Positions 43,847-52,699 of a stretch of DNA of 64,000 nt are shown here, in pieces (the first letter of the stretch is position 1; the number at the start of each line of letters is the position of its first letter). Under the pieces are notes generated by a model. The model worked only from the letters and a program-made list of their open reading frames with translations, was not told where the DNA came from and did not search any database. Both the position numbers and the translations under genes were made by a program. The stretch comes from Clostridiales bacterium (GTDB lineage: Bacteria > Bacillota > Clostridia > Saccharofermentanales > DTU023), in assembly GCA_004556925.1 (NCBI GenBank), contig SFFI01000002.1:62001-126000 (forward strand), in the 5' to 3' direction.

Positions 43847-45517
43847 TTATTTACCCTTGGTCAGGTCTATCACCGTGCCATCAATCGCATTCAGGGTTAA
43901 AAATGAATTATGAGGGTTTCGCTCATGCAGGAAAAGCAACTGATCATCCGCTCCCTCGTAAACCAGGCTTTTGCTGCCGTAAAAGTTCCAAACCGGAACG
44001 ATCGTGCCCTGTAAGGGATCATCTTGGTCCAAGATACGGTAAGGGGTGAGTTTTGCATATTCCACATTGAGCTCTATTTTGCTCTGTGGGCTACTAACGC
44101 TGGCCATTTGCTCTTCTTCCCTGCGGACCAGCATGGTCTCCGCCAGAGACAGGATCTCATCTTCAGGCAAGAGTTGGGCCTCCGAACTAATTTCTTCAGT
44201 TACTTCCATGGGCGAATTGTAACTTAGGGTAACCAAGCCATCTGCTCCCAGGGAAAAAACCAGTGACTCAAAGTTCCAGGGTGCCATTAACTTATCCATA
44301 GAGGCATCCTCATCCAAGAGAAAAGGCATATCCGCAATACCATAAATATTGTAGGCAAAGGTATGGTTAGCGACACTGGGATAATAAATAAATCTCCATA
44401 CTGGTGTCAGGTAACGCACATCATAAAAAAGTTTTCCCGCAATTTGGTCATGTGGTTGAGAGGGTAAGGACCTATAAGTCGCTGCCATAGCAGCATCTTG
44501 GTAGGCTAATTGTAAATGTTCTAGGCCCAAGGCTTTAACCAGGTCATTAGCCTTGTGCAAAGCCTCCTCCCTTGACCATTGAGGAACAGCAGAAGTAAGC
44601 GTGGTGTCAAATTCTCGATCAGGAGATTCCTCAATCCGCTGTGCCAGCTCACTAAAGTCCTCCGCGCTCTCCACTCCACTAGGCAGGAGATAATTACTCA
44701 GATAATAATGCGCTATATCCCCTTGAGCCAAGGAACTAATCTTTTCGGCCTCTTCCCGGCTAAGTTCGTGTCCGTAAGGGAATAGAGTATTGCCAAGTGT
44801 ATCCAGCTGGTAGCAGAAATTGTTCACAGGGGAGCTAGTCTTTTGATAAGTTAAGGAAAAATAATTAAACCCCTTGGGTTGATTAACCTTTAACAGGCTA
44901 TATCCACCTTTACCTTCAGCAGCAAGTGTGAAATGATCAGGATCTTCTTGTTGCAACTTATGAGCATAGTCTAGGTAAGAATCATACCTTGCTGTATCCT
45001 CACGATTGTTGGGGTCCCAAATTTCCACACCCTCTAGGCCACTGGCTTGAAGCCTGCGCAATTCCGCCAGATAAGCCTCATGGCCTCCAGACTCATCTTC
45101 CATCTTTTGACGTTCTTCTAGTTCTTCAATGCGGTCTTCCACATTAGCTAGTTCCTCTTGCATGGTAATCAGTTTTGCAGGATAGAGGGTAAGGTCACTC
45201 ATATAAAGTTCAAGAAAGTTATCAATAAAATCCTGGCTAATGGGCTGTCCTTGCACACGCAGGACAGGATAAGGGCCAGTTTCTCTTTGCAATTCCGGGT
45301 GAAAATTAATAGTGACCCGGCCATCTTCTGAGCTAAGCACTTGGTTGGCTTTAGGTCCTGTGGCTTCGGGCTCTTCCTGGGCTTCTGCCACCCTTAGATT
45401 CATGGGAGCTAGTAGAAAGGCACTTAAAATTGCCAGGCTCAGCAAGATAATGCTCAAAGCTCGTCTCTTCTTTAGGTTTCTCTTACAAAAGCTAAGGTGT
45501 TCAGTTAAATAAGTCAT
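43847..45517 (-). CDS. Secreted DUF6034-like protein encoded after a histidine kinase
   Basis: 556 residues. One N-terminal hydrophobic helix (~20-40, LSIILLSLAILSAFLLAP) acts as signal or anchor, followed by AEAQEEPEATG. The rest is extracytoplasmic: a coiled-coil stretch (~115-150), then repeated alpha/beta modules ending RILDQDDPLQGTIVPVWNFYG and LTLNAIDGTVIDLTKGK, which resembles the DUF6034 proteins that follow two-component genes in Clostridia and recalls YycH/PepSY-like folds. It is third in the operon, 101 bp after the kinase. It probably modulates the kinase outside the cell, by inference from context. Confidence 0.6.
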   Translation of the reverse strand: MTYLTEHLSFCKRNLKKRRALSIILLSLAILSAFLLAPMNLRVAEAQEEPEATGPKANQVLSSEDGRVTINFHPELQRETGPYPVLRVQGQPISQDFIDNFLELYMSDLTLYPAKLITMQEELANVEDRIEELEERQKMEDESGGHEAYLAELRRLQASGLEGVEIWDPNNREDTARYDSYLDYAHKLQQEDPDHFTLAAEGKGGYSLLKVNQPKGFNYFSLTYQKTSSPVNNFCYQLDTLGNTLFPYGHELSREEAEKISSLAQGDIAHYYLSNYLLPSGVESAEDFSELAQRIEESPDREFDTTLTSAVPQWSREEALHKANDLVKALGLEHLQLAYQDAAMAATYRSLPSQPHDQIAGKLFYDVRYLTPVWRFIYYPSVANHTFAYNIYGIADMPFLLDEDASMDKLMAPWNFESLVFSLGADGLVTLSYNSPMEVTEEISSEAQLLPEDEILSLAETMLVRREEEQMASVSSPQSKIELNVEYAKLTPYRILDQDDPLQGTIVPVWNFYGSKSLVYEGADDQLLFLHERNPHNSFLTLNAIDGTVIDLTKGK

Positions 45518-45618
45518 AATTTAATCCTTCTTTCTGCCGGCAAGTATAGTTTGCAGTATCAGTCAGCCTTTGTGATTAAGCTTGACTTAAGTCTCCCTAG
45601 TCCTCACTTATAGTTCCC

Positions 45619-47175
45619 TTAATTAAAGCTAACAGTGGCTGTAAAACCTCGGCCTTCTCCACTAGAAAAGTCTAACTGCCAGCCATAGTGCAGGCAGATC
45701 TTATCTACCAATGCTAGGCCCAAGCCCAGATGCTGCCCAGACTTCTGATCATGAGTACCTGTGGTGGCACGAAAAAAGTAGGTCTTAAGTTGGCGGAGCT
45801 CATCCGGCAGCAGGCCTGGTCCCGGATCGTAGACCCTTAGCCGGCCCTGGCCAGCGGAAATCTTGATTATACGCTGGTCAGGCTCCAAATCCTGGACCGC
45901 TTCACAAGCATTGTCTAGGAGATTGCTTAAAATCTGTTTCAGCAAAGTAGGGTTAGCTTGAATGGTTTCTGGCTTAATTATTTCTAGCTCAATTTGGCAG
46001 CCCTGCTCTTGATACAGAGGTATAACCTGCTCCAGAAAATCTGCCAGGAAACTTTCCAGCTCGAGTTCTTGGTTGGGTAATCCTTCCGGGTTGAAGTAGA
46101 GTTGCATGAGACGCTCCCTTATGGAATCTAAATGGCTGGCCGCTTCCCACAGATAAGCCAAAGAACGCTCCTTGTCCGCCGCTGTGAGTTCCGCCTCTTT
46201 AAGGAGGCTTAAGTGCAAGAGCATACTAGCCAAGGGGGTTTTGTATTCGTGGTTTAAAGCTTGGATAAAGTGGTCCTGACGTTCATTTTCACGCAAAAGG
46301 GCTTGTCGCTGAGCTTCTAACTCCTCAGCCATGCGATTAAAGGTATTGCCTAAAGCTTGAGTTTCTCTTGATCCCCTGAGGGCTAAAGGCCTAAATTCTT
46401 GACTTCTACCATACTGGTCACTGGCCTGCGCAAGTAGTTTTAGGTCTTTGGTCAGGCGATTCGCCCAGACTTGACCCAGCAAAATCACTAGAGCAAGCAG
46501 GGGTAAAGCGTAGCCAGCAAAGGAGAGCAGGAGATTGTGCAGCTGCTGGTGCAGGCTATTTAAGGGGCGCGTCGTTTCCAAATAAAAGTATTGGTCTTCA
46601 ACCTTTATGAGCTGCCAAGCCTTAAGGCTAGTGGTCTGCCCAGATTTGACCAGCCACATACTCGCTGTATCTTGAGCCTTATCTGGCACAGGTACTTGAT
46701 AGGCTGTCCATTTTCCTTCCAACTCATCTGTCGGCTCATCTGTGACGTAGCGTAATTTGGCCAGTTCTAAGCTGCTTTGCTTGAGCAGATAATCCAACTG
46801 AACAAAAAGTTCTCTGTCTCCTGTGGGAATAAGATTATGTGCAGGCTTGGCCTCCGCAGGAGTCAGCTCTTCCCTTCTTGTAAAATTACCCTGCAAGCGC
46901 TCCGCTTGCGGACTGGCCTCAAGAATTTTAGCGCCCTTCTCCCCACGCGTTGATCCAGAACTATGCGTTAAGTTAAGCGGAGTTTTCTGAATCAGGGCGA
47001 TAAACTGGTCAGCTTGTAATACATTTTCTCGGGTGAGGAGTTCTGCCTCTGACGCGAGGCTCTGTGTATAAAAATTGCGGGCCACCAAAAGTATAGCCAA
47101 GCCATATGCCAGGAGAAATATACCTGACATGGCTGCCACCAGCTTATTTTTAAATCTTACAGGCTTACCCTTCAT
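45619..47175 (-). CDS. Sensor histidine kinase
   Basis: 518 residues from the ATG at 47175, whose first codons overlap the regulator's stop by 11 bp. Helix 1 (~12-34), an extracytoplasmic sensor region of ~170 residues, helix 2 (~206-228), a HAMP domain, then HisKA with ALNHEYKTPLASM (phospho-acceptor His309). HATPase_c follows with ILSNLLDNACEAV (N box), DPGPGLLPDE (G1) and HLGLGLALVDKI (G2). A typical membrane kinase for the OmpR-type regulator upstream. The signal is unknown. Confidence 0.92.
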   Translation of the reverse strand: MKGKPVRFKNKLVAAMSGIFLLAYGLAILLVARNFYTQSLASEAELLTRENVLQADQFIALIQKTPLNLTHSSGSTRGEKGAKILEASPQAERLQGNFTRREELTPAEAKPAHNLIPTGDRELFVQLDYLLKQSSLELAKLRYVTDEPTDELEGKWTAYQVPVPDKAQDTASMWLVKSGQTTSLKAWQLIKVEDQYFYLETTRPLNSLHQQLHNLLLSFAGYALPLLALVILLGQVWANRLTKDLKLLAQASDQYGRSQEFRPLALRGSRETQALGNTFNRMAEELEAQRQALLRENERQDHFIQALNHEYKTPLASMLLHLSLLKEAELTAADKERSLAYLWEAASHLDSIRERLMQLYFNPEGLPNQELELESFLADFLEQVIPLYQEQGCQIELEIIKPETIQANPTLLKQILSNLLDNACEAVQDLEPDQRIIKISAGQGRLRVYDPGPGLLPDELRQLKTYFFRATTGTHDQKSGQHLGLGLALVDKICLHYGWQLDFSSGEGRGFTATVSFN

Positions 47176-47884
47176 GGTCTTCTTCCAAGAAATGCGAAGA
47201 CCGTAGGATAAAGCCCAGACGTCCTTGGGTTTCGATGAAATCTGGGTCACCAGTCTTCAGCCTGACCTGGCGCAGGTGCACATTAAAGGTATTGGGATCT
47301 CCTATGTAGTCTTCACCCCAAATAGCATCCAAGCATTCCTGCTTGGACCAAGTGTGATCAGGGTGGAGAACAAAAAAGTGTACGATATCGTATTCCAATG
47401 GGGTTAAATTAAGTCTACAGTCATGATAGACAACCTCTTTGCTCAATCGATTAAGACACAAGGAGCCCAGGTTTATAACATTCGCTGTCTCCTGCGTACG
47501 ACTCAGGATCTTCTCAATCCTGGTCAGGAGCCTTAAGGGGTGAAAGGGTTTAATGAGGTAATCCTCTATCCCCAGATCAAAGCCTTTAAGTTCAGATTGG
47601 ATATCCGTTCGGGCTGTGATGATAATCACAGGAATATCTCGGGTGCGGCAGGCCTGGGTAACTTCAAAACCAGATTTTCCCGGCAACATGAGATCAATAA
47701 CCGCTAAATCATAACTGCAAGACTCTTGTGTCAAAGCCTGCAGGGCTGCCCTGCCATCCTGGTAAAGGCCACAGCTATAGTTAGACAGGATTAAAATACT
47801 TTCTAAACCTGAACGAATACCCGGATCATCTTCTACCAATAAAATGCGGGCTTGAGAGCCTGGCTTGCTTAAACTCGAGTACAA
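47165..47884 (-). CDS. OmpR/PhoB-family response regulator
   Basis: 239 residues. Receiver domain with VEDD (acidic pocket), phospho-acceptor Asp64 in VIDLMLPG, Thr-type switch IITA and YLIKPF, followed by a winged-helix DNA-binding domain (LTPLEYDIVHFF, TFNVHLRQVRLK). The start is a TTG at 47884 preceded by GGGAGG; no ATG in frame gives a complete receiver domain. It heads the kinase and DUF6034 operon. The large repeat region lies immediately upstream. Confidence 0.92.
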   Translation of the reverse strand: MYSSLSKPGSQARILLVEDDPGIRSGLESILILSNYSCGLYQDGRAALQALTQESCSYDLAVIDLMLPGKSGFEVTQACRTRDIPVIIITARTDIQSELKGFDLGIEDYLIKPFHPLRLLTRIEKILSRTQETANVINLGSLCLNRLSKEVVYHDCRLNLTPLEYDIVHFFVLHPDHTWSKQECLDAIWGEDYIGDPNTFNVHLRQVRLKTGDPDFIETQGRLGFILRSSHFLEEDHEG

Positions 47885-48075
47885 ATCTCCCTCCCTGGGG
47901 TTTCCAATTATGCTAAAAAGTACAAGTTTAATATAGCATGTGTAAGGAGTGGTAAGTTTAAGAAGTCCTTATGATAGCAAACTGCGCAAGAGTTAATTTC
48001 CAAAGTAAACAGGACACTCCGTATAGACAGCTAAAGCGAAAACAGTATTTCTTTGCTGGGGGGCAGGAGAAGTTC

Positions 48076-48490
48076 TTGTGAAAAGCGAAGAAGTCAGCTT
48101 TCACAAATTATTCTATCTTCAGCTTGTCAACCAAATACCTGTGGAAGTCACGCATGCCATCCGTCACAGGCTACCCTGCCCTTAGTTTTCAGCCAATTAG
48201 CTGTGGAAGTCACGTAAGCCATCTTTCACAGGCCTTCCGCCTTCACTTATTTGGCCAATATTCATGTGAAATAAATCATTCTAGCATTCCACCGTAAATT
48301 TGGCTTATCCAGCCCTGCCAGAATTCTTGTGAAATAGATTAATATGATGTTTCACCATATTTTTTCCTTATCTAGTCTTGGCATAATTGTGGTGAATTGA
48401 GCCAATATCACATCTCACTGTAATTTTTGGCTTTTTCCTCTCGCCCAAAGTCTTGTGAAATGGACAAATACATTATTTCACTACATTTGT
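48076..48490. repeat. Seven-unit 63-bp tandem array of inverted-repeat sites
   Basis: Seven degenerate units whose GTG triplets start at 48078, 48141, 48203, 48266, 48329, 48392 and 48455, that is, every 62-63 bp. In every unit CAC begins exactly 24 bp after the GTG, and the flanking bases make inverted half-sites close to TTGTGAAA and TTTCACAA separated by 15 bp. Unit 1 (48076-48106) is a perfect 8-bp dyad; units 2 and 3 share most of their inner sequence. The ~35 bp between dyads are also loosely related (CTT-, GCC- and CAGAATTCTT-like pieces). No open frame spans it on either strand. It starts about 190 bp upstream of the response-regulator start codon. It is not a CRISPR: the repeats diverge too much. 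Confidence 0.85.
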
Positions 48491-48522
48491 GATTTGTCGG
48501 GCCGGCCCAGCGGGCTGAAAAA

Positions 48523-48632
48523 GGTTGGCAAACCCTTGATTTGGCGGATTTGCCAACCAAAATCTGCCGCCAAACCGACCGGGCCGGGCCAAAAAAGGTT
48601 GGCAAACCCCTGATTTGGCGTATTTGCCAACC
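48523..48632. repeat. Two 36-bp dyads in tandem
   Basis: GGTTGGCAAA and TTTGCCAACC flank 16 bases at 48523-48558 and again at 48597-48632. The inner 16 bases are nearly the same in both (CCCTTGATTTGGCGGA-type). Each copy is preceded by a G/C-rich stretch (GGGCCGGCCC at 48499; CGGGCCGGGCC before the second) and an A run, so the repeat unit is about 74 bp. It directly follows the seven-unit array and has nearly the same half-site spacing but a different half-site. Confidence 0.85.
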
Positions 48633-48750
48633 AAATGCCATCTGGCAAAAGCTAGTTAAGAATGAAATTTAAGATAAGATAATTTAAATTACCCACTATT
48701 AGAGACTTGGCTCCTATCGCCGCTGTGAATGCATTAGAAATATAATTTCT

Positions 48751-48970
48751 ACTTCAACTTTCCGGATTTTCTTACAAGTTTGCAGATAATGTACATCTCG
48801 TTCTACTTTTTCCTCTTGGAAATGTATAAAGGTCGCATCTAAAATGTATATTTGTATAAAATACGCCCTTTTAGGCCTATTTTGAGGGGAAAAAGCGGGC
48901 TAACCGGACTTTCAGAGAATTTCGGCGTACAAAAGCTGCAAACTTGTAAGAAAAATGAGGAAGTTGGATG
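48751..48970. repeat. 220-bp element with 35-bp imperfect terminal inverted repeats
   Basis: The left end (48751-48785) and the reverse complement of the right end (48936-48970) agree at about 27 of 35 positions, including an unbroken 19-base match TTTTCTTACAAGTTTGCAG. The interior is AT-rich with repeated AATGTATA and no open frame. It could be a non-autonomous (MITE-like) remnant or a structured RNA. Target-site duplications were not identifiable by eye. Confidence 0.6.
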
Positions 48971-49023
48971 TACTGAGTGAGAGAGCGGGATGAGCCAGTA
49001 AAAAATGAGGAAGTTGGATGTAC
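48951..49023 (+). repeat. Direct repeat of a 23-bp sequence
   Basis: AAAAATGAGGAAGTTGGATG followed by TAC occurs at 48951-48973 and 49001-49023. The first copy is the outer part of the right inverted end of the 220-bp element; the second is an isolated extra copy, 27 bp further on. Confidence 0.85.
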
Positions 49024-49032
49024 GGCATAAGT

Positions 49033-49060
49033 GCCAGGAGGGCTGACCGGCCCTCCTGGC
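49033..49060 (-). terminator. Hairpin downstream of pheT
   Basis: Perfect 11-bp stem GCCAGGAGGGC/GCCCTCCTGGC with a 6-base loop, 36 bp after the pheT stop. No U run follows on the minus strand, so it may terminate inefficiently or protect the mRNA end. Confidence 0.6.
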
Positions 49061-49096
49061 TTAACTTGCAGGAATAGTTGGTCAGAGCCAGGGTCT

Positions 49097-51526
49097 TTAT
49101 TCTCTCAACTCTGCCCCTAAAGCATGCGTCAGGGTGTTGAGCAGGGCCTTGCGCTTCGCTTCAATTTCCTCCGCCGTCAGAGTCCCATCTTCTTTGCCAA
49201 ATTGGGCACGGAAGGTCAAAGATTTTTTACCTTTGCCAATTTTTTCTGACCGGTATTCGTCTATAAACTCAAGGTGACGAACTTTCTTGCTCAAGTACTG
49301 TTCAATCTTGGCCCAAGATAAGTCCTCGGGGCAACTGATAGAAAAGTCCATATCAACCAGGGGGAAATGGGGCAGATCTCGATAGTTTTGCGCATCAGGG
49401 AGCACCTTTTGTATGGCCTGATAATCCAGTTCCAGAATGGCCAGATCTCCCCGCTTAAAGCCCAGTTCCGTCTTGGCGAAAGCTGAAAGCAGAGCCAGAT
49501 TGCCCAAAATTTCGTCGTTCGCCCCCAGGATATTGACATAAGCTTCGGGGTCTGCCCAGGCAGGTTTAAGTTTTTGCTCCAGCCGGAAGTCTTGAATACG
49601 GAGAGCCCTAGGCATTGCTTCTAGCACACCTTTGAGGCGGCGGAAGAGCGACCAGGCATCCTGGCCGAAAGCCAAAGTTGCCATATGCATAGGGGTATCC
49701 GGCAGACGTTCTCCGTGCACGCTGGGCTGTTTATCTGGGGCAGGCTGTATGAAGACCTGGCTGCAGGTAAAAATGGCAAATTCGGGATAGTAGCGCTCAT
49801 TATCCTTCGCCGCCTTCAAGAGAGCAGGTACCAGTGAAACATTCAAATAACGTTCTTCCGGGCTGGGAGGGCTAGCAATTGCCACGCTTTGCGCATTGGG
49901 TAGGCCGCAAACTTTTTGGTATTCCACAGAAGTCCAAGGGTAAAGAATAACCTCTCGGAAGCCAGCTCGGTAGGCTAAAAATTCTCGGACTTCCCTATCC
50001 AGATCGTAGCGGTTTTCTACCACCGCTGAATCTAAAGTAATCTGGGGCGGGATAGAGGCAAAGTTTTCATATCCCAACATTCTGGCCAGTTCTTCAACGA
50101 TATCCGCTTCCAGGCCCACATCCCCGGTAGCCCGCCATGCAGGGACCTTGACTTCAAGCTTATCCCCTGACGCCTTGAGGCTAAAGCCCAAGGGTGCCAG
50201 CAACTTCTGCATGTCCTCCGGACTGAGCGCTTTACCTAAGCGGTCCGTAACACGCCGCAGGCTACAAGTTACAGCCAAGGCACTAGGCTCAGCCTTCTGG
50301 GTATCTTTGTACGCAACTATTTTGGCCTGGGGCTGGTAGGTGCGCAAGAGGTCTTGCCACAAACCGAGCGCCTGGTCAATCCTTGCCGTATCAAGCCCTT
50401 TTTCGTTGCGGCTAGCGGCATCTGTGTGGATGTCATATTTCTGGGCCGTATGGCGCACAAGTCCAGGGTTAAAGTTGGCTATTTCCAAAACAACTTCAGA
50501 GGTATCCGCATAGATGGAATCCTCCTTGCCTCCCTTAATCCCAGCCAGTCCTATGACTTCATGATCACTAGCAATGACCAAACTATCTGGACCTAAGGTG
50601 AGTTCTGTATCGTCCAAGAGGGTCAGTTTCTCTCCAGTCTTGGCCCTACGAACTTGTATGCCTTCGCCTACTTTAGACCGATCATAGGCATGATTGGGTT
50701 GGCCTGTAGCTAGCATGAGATAGTTGGACAGGTCGACCAGAAGATTGTGAACAGAAAAGCCCAAAACATGCAAAGTGCGTTGGAGTTCAAAAGGAGAGGG
50801 CCCATTTTCAAGTCCTGTCCAGACGCTAGCGTTAAAGCGAGGGCAATCCGCCGGGTCCTCAATGTTAAGAGTGTAGCCCTCCAGGCCTTCTGGCTTTCTA
50901 AACTCGGGCAAGGGCTTAAGCTCAGTAGCATAAATAGCGGCTAATTCTCTGGCCAAACCATAATGGCCCCACAAGTCAGGCCGATTCGTAAGGGACTTAT
51001 TATCTATTTCTAAAATCCAGTCCTCCAAACCTAAAAGCTCGCCGATAGGCTGGCCAGCCTTTGCTCCAGGAAATTCCGTCAAGTCGAGGATGATGCCATC
51101 CTCTTCTGCGGGGAACAAGCCTTCCAGCGATAGTTCAGCAGAGGCACAAATCATGCCCCGTGATTCTACGCCACGCAGTTTAGAGTCTTTAATCTCTACT
51201 GGCTCACCTTCTCCATGCCAGCGGACAAAGGAACCTTCCATGGCCAAGGCGATCAATTCGCCTACATAGAGGTTAGTCCCTCCACAGACGATCTGCAGAA
51301 TACCAGCGTCTCCCGCATCGACCTGACAAATTCGCAATTTATCAGCATTGGGATGGGGGTTTACTTCTAAGATCTTACCTACGACCACCTTGTCCAGGTC
51401 ATGAGCAGGATTATGCCAGCCCTCCACCTCTACAGTCCGCATGGTAAGGTCATAGGCCAATTGTTCCATGCTCAGGTCTTTAGGTAATTCTGTATATTTT
51501 TTCAGCCAATTCAATGAAACGAGCAT
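49097..51526 (-). CDS. pheT: Phenylalanyl-tRNA synthetase beta subunit
   Basis: 809 residues, full length. N-terminal EMAP-II/tRNA-binding domain (VGKILEVNPHPNADKLRICQVDAG), B3/4 editing domain, B5 domain (LGYENFASIPPQ), catalytic-like core and C-terminal FDX-ACB anticodon domain (FPLVDMDFSISCPEDLSWAKIE). Binds PheS as an alpha2-beta2 enzyme and edits Tyr-tRNA-Phe. It follows pheS by 14 bp. Confidence 0.97.
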   Translation of the reverse strand: MLVSLNWLKKYTELPKDLSMEQLAYDLTMRTVEVEGWHNPAHDLDKVVVGKILEVNPHPNADKLRICQVDAGDAGILQIVCGGTNLYVGELIALAMEGSFVRWHGEGEPVEIKDSKLRGVESRGMICASAELSLEGLFPAEEDGIILDLTEFPGAKAGQPIGELLGLEDWILEIDNKSLTNRPDLWGHYGLARELAAIYATELKPLPEFRKPEGLEGYTLNIEDPADCPRFNASVWTGLENGPSPFELQRTLHVLGFSVHNLLVDLSNYLMLATGQPNHAYDRSKVGEGIQVRRAKTGEKLTLLDDTELTLGPDSLVIASDHEVIGLAGIKGGKEDSIYADTSEVVLEIANFNPGLVRHTAQKYDIHTDAASRNEKGLDTARIDQALGLWQDLLRTYQPQAKIVAYKDTQKAEPSALAVTCSLRRVTDRLGKALSPEDMQKLLAPLGFSLKASGDKLEVKVPAWRATGDVGLEADIVEELARMLGYENFASIPPQITLDSAVVENRYDLDREVREFLAYRAGFREVILYPWTSVEYQKVCGLPNAQSVAIASPPSPEERYLNVSLVPALLKAAKDNERYYPEFAIFTCSQVFIQPAPDKQPSVHGERLPDTPMHMATLAFGQDAWSLFRRLKGVLEAMPRALRIQDFRLEQKLKPAWADPEAYVNILGANDEILGNLALLSAFAKTELGFKRGDLAILELDYQAIQKVLPDAQNYRDLPHFPLVDMDFSISCPEDLSWAKIEQYLSKKVRHLEFIDEYRSEKIGKGKKSLTFRAQFGKEDGTLTAEEIEAKRKALLNTLTHALGAELRE

Positions 51527-51540
51527 ACTTGTTCCCTCCC

Positions 51541-52578
51541 CTAGTCAAATTGTTCTAAGAAGCGCAAATCTCCGCTATGGAAAAGCCGTACATCCGGAAT
51601 ACCATACCGCATCATGGCGAGACGCTCCAGACCAATATCGATGTAAAAACCTGTCCATTCGTCGGGATCAAGTCCGGCCGCCCGCAGTACATTAGGGTGG
51701 GGAGTCCCTCCGGGCATCACTTCTATCCAGCCTACATGCTTGCAGAGCGGACATCCTTTGCCGCCACACTGCACGCATTGCATATCTATTTCAAAGCCCG
51801 GTTCAACAAAGGGAAAGAAGCCGGCCCGCATACGGGTATTTATCTTGCGTCCAAAGACCTTTTGCAAGATGGTAGAGATTAATAGCTGACCAGAGGCAAA
51901 GGGGAATTGTTTATCGACAATTAAGGCTTCATATTGAAAGAAGGCCCGCTCATGACGAGCATCTGTACTCTCATTGCGATAAACCCGGCCAGGATAGACA
52001 AAACGTGCAGGTGCCCCGTGTTCTTGCAAATAGCGGACACTTGCACCCGTAAGGTGGGGCCTAAGGCATAGCCGGTCTACACCTTTTTTTTGGTCCGTTC
52101 CTTCCAGCCAATAGGTATCCATAGTCTCCCGGGCAGGATGGTCAGGCGGGAAGTTGAGCATATCAAAAGCAAATAGCTCTGAGCTGACCTCCCCTTCTCC
52201 TGCGATTTCAAAATTTAAGGACTTGAAGGCATCATTCAACTCATAGGTAATGGCTGTAATGGGGTGAAGACCTCCCGTAGCCAGGGGGAGTCCAGGCTGA
52301 GTAAGGTCGGGATGGTAAGGGAGGATGGTACGCGCCCGCAGCAAGTCGTCAGATTTTTGATCCATAGCGGTTCGAAGCTGGTCTTTAACCTGGTTGGAGA
52401 GCTGGCCCATTTCTTTTCTTTGCGCAGGGTCCAAACTGCCCAAGCCTTTCAAAATTTGCGTCAGACTGCCTTTGCGGCCCATGACTTCTTGCTTGATATC
52501 TGCCAGTTCCTCACTGCTAGAGGCAGCAGCAATACGTTCCAGGCTTTCCTGAGCTAGCTTCTCAATAGCGTCCCTCAT
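51541..52578 (-). CDS. pheS: Phenylalanyl-tRNA synthetase alpha subunit
   Basis: 345 residues. N-terminal coiled coil (~1-85), then the class II core: DTYWLEG, LRPHLTGASVRYLQ, motif 2 GRVYRNESTDARHERAFFQYEALIVDK and motif 3 GLERLAMMRYGIPDVR. A CVQCGGKGCPLC cysteine cluster is inserted near the end, as in many Gram-positive PheS. No T-box leader was seen in the 100 bp upstream. Confidence 0.97.
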   Translation of the reverse strand: MRDAIEKLAQESLERIAAASSSEELADIKQEVMGRKGSLTQILKGLGSLDPAQRKEMGQLSNQVKDQLRTAMDQKSDDLLRARTILPYHPDLTQPGLPLATGGLHPITAITYELNDAFKSLNFEIAGEGEVSSELFAFDMLNFPPDHPARETMDTYWLEGTDQKKGVDRLCLRPHLTGASVRYLQEHGAPARFVYPGRVYRNESTDARHERAFFQYEALIVDKQFPFASGQLLISTILQKVFGRKINTRMRAGFFPFVEPGFEIDMQCVQCGGKGCPLCKHVGWIEVMPGGTPHPNVLRAAGLDPDEWTGFYIDIGLERLAMMRYGIPDVRLFHSGDLRFLEQFD

Positions 52579-52699
52579 CCTTTATCTCCTTCTAAATAAA
52601 GAGGATCCTGCGACCCTCATGCATGAAATATCGTGCTCCATAACTTGCATATTTTAGCAGACTGGGCTAGCCGGGGCTAGTTGAGCCTATCTTCATACA

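Noticed and set aside
48076..48490. CRISPR array reading of the 63-bp periodic region
   Set aside because: Period and unit length fit, but repeats are not conserved beyond a few end positions, the intervening pieces are related to one another, and there are no cas genes.
48408..48641. 77-residue open frame on the minus strand inside the dyad region
   Set aside because: It runs through palindromic repeats, shows no domain and has no ribosome site; it is a by-product of the repeats.
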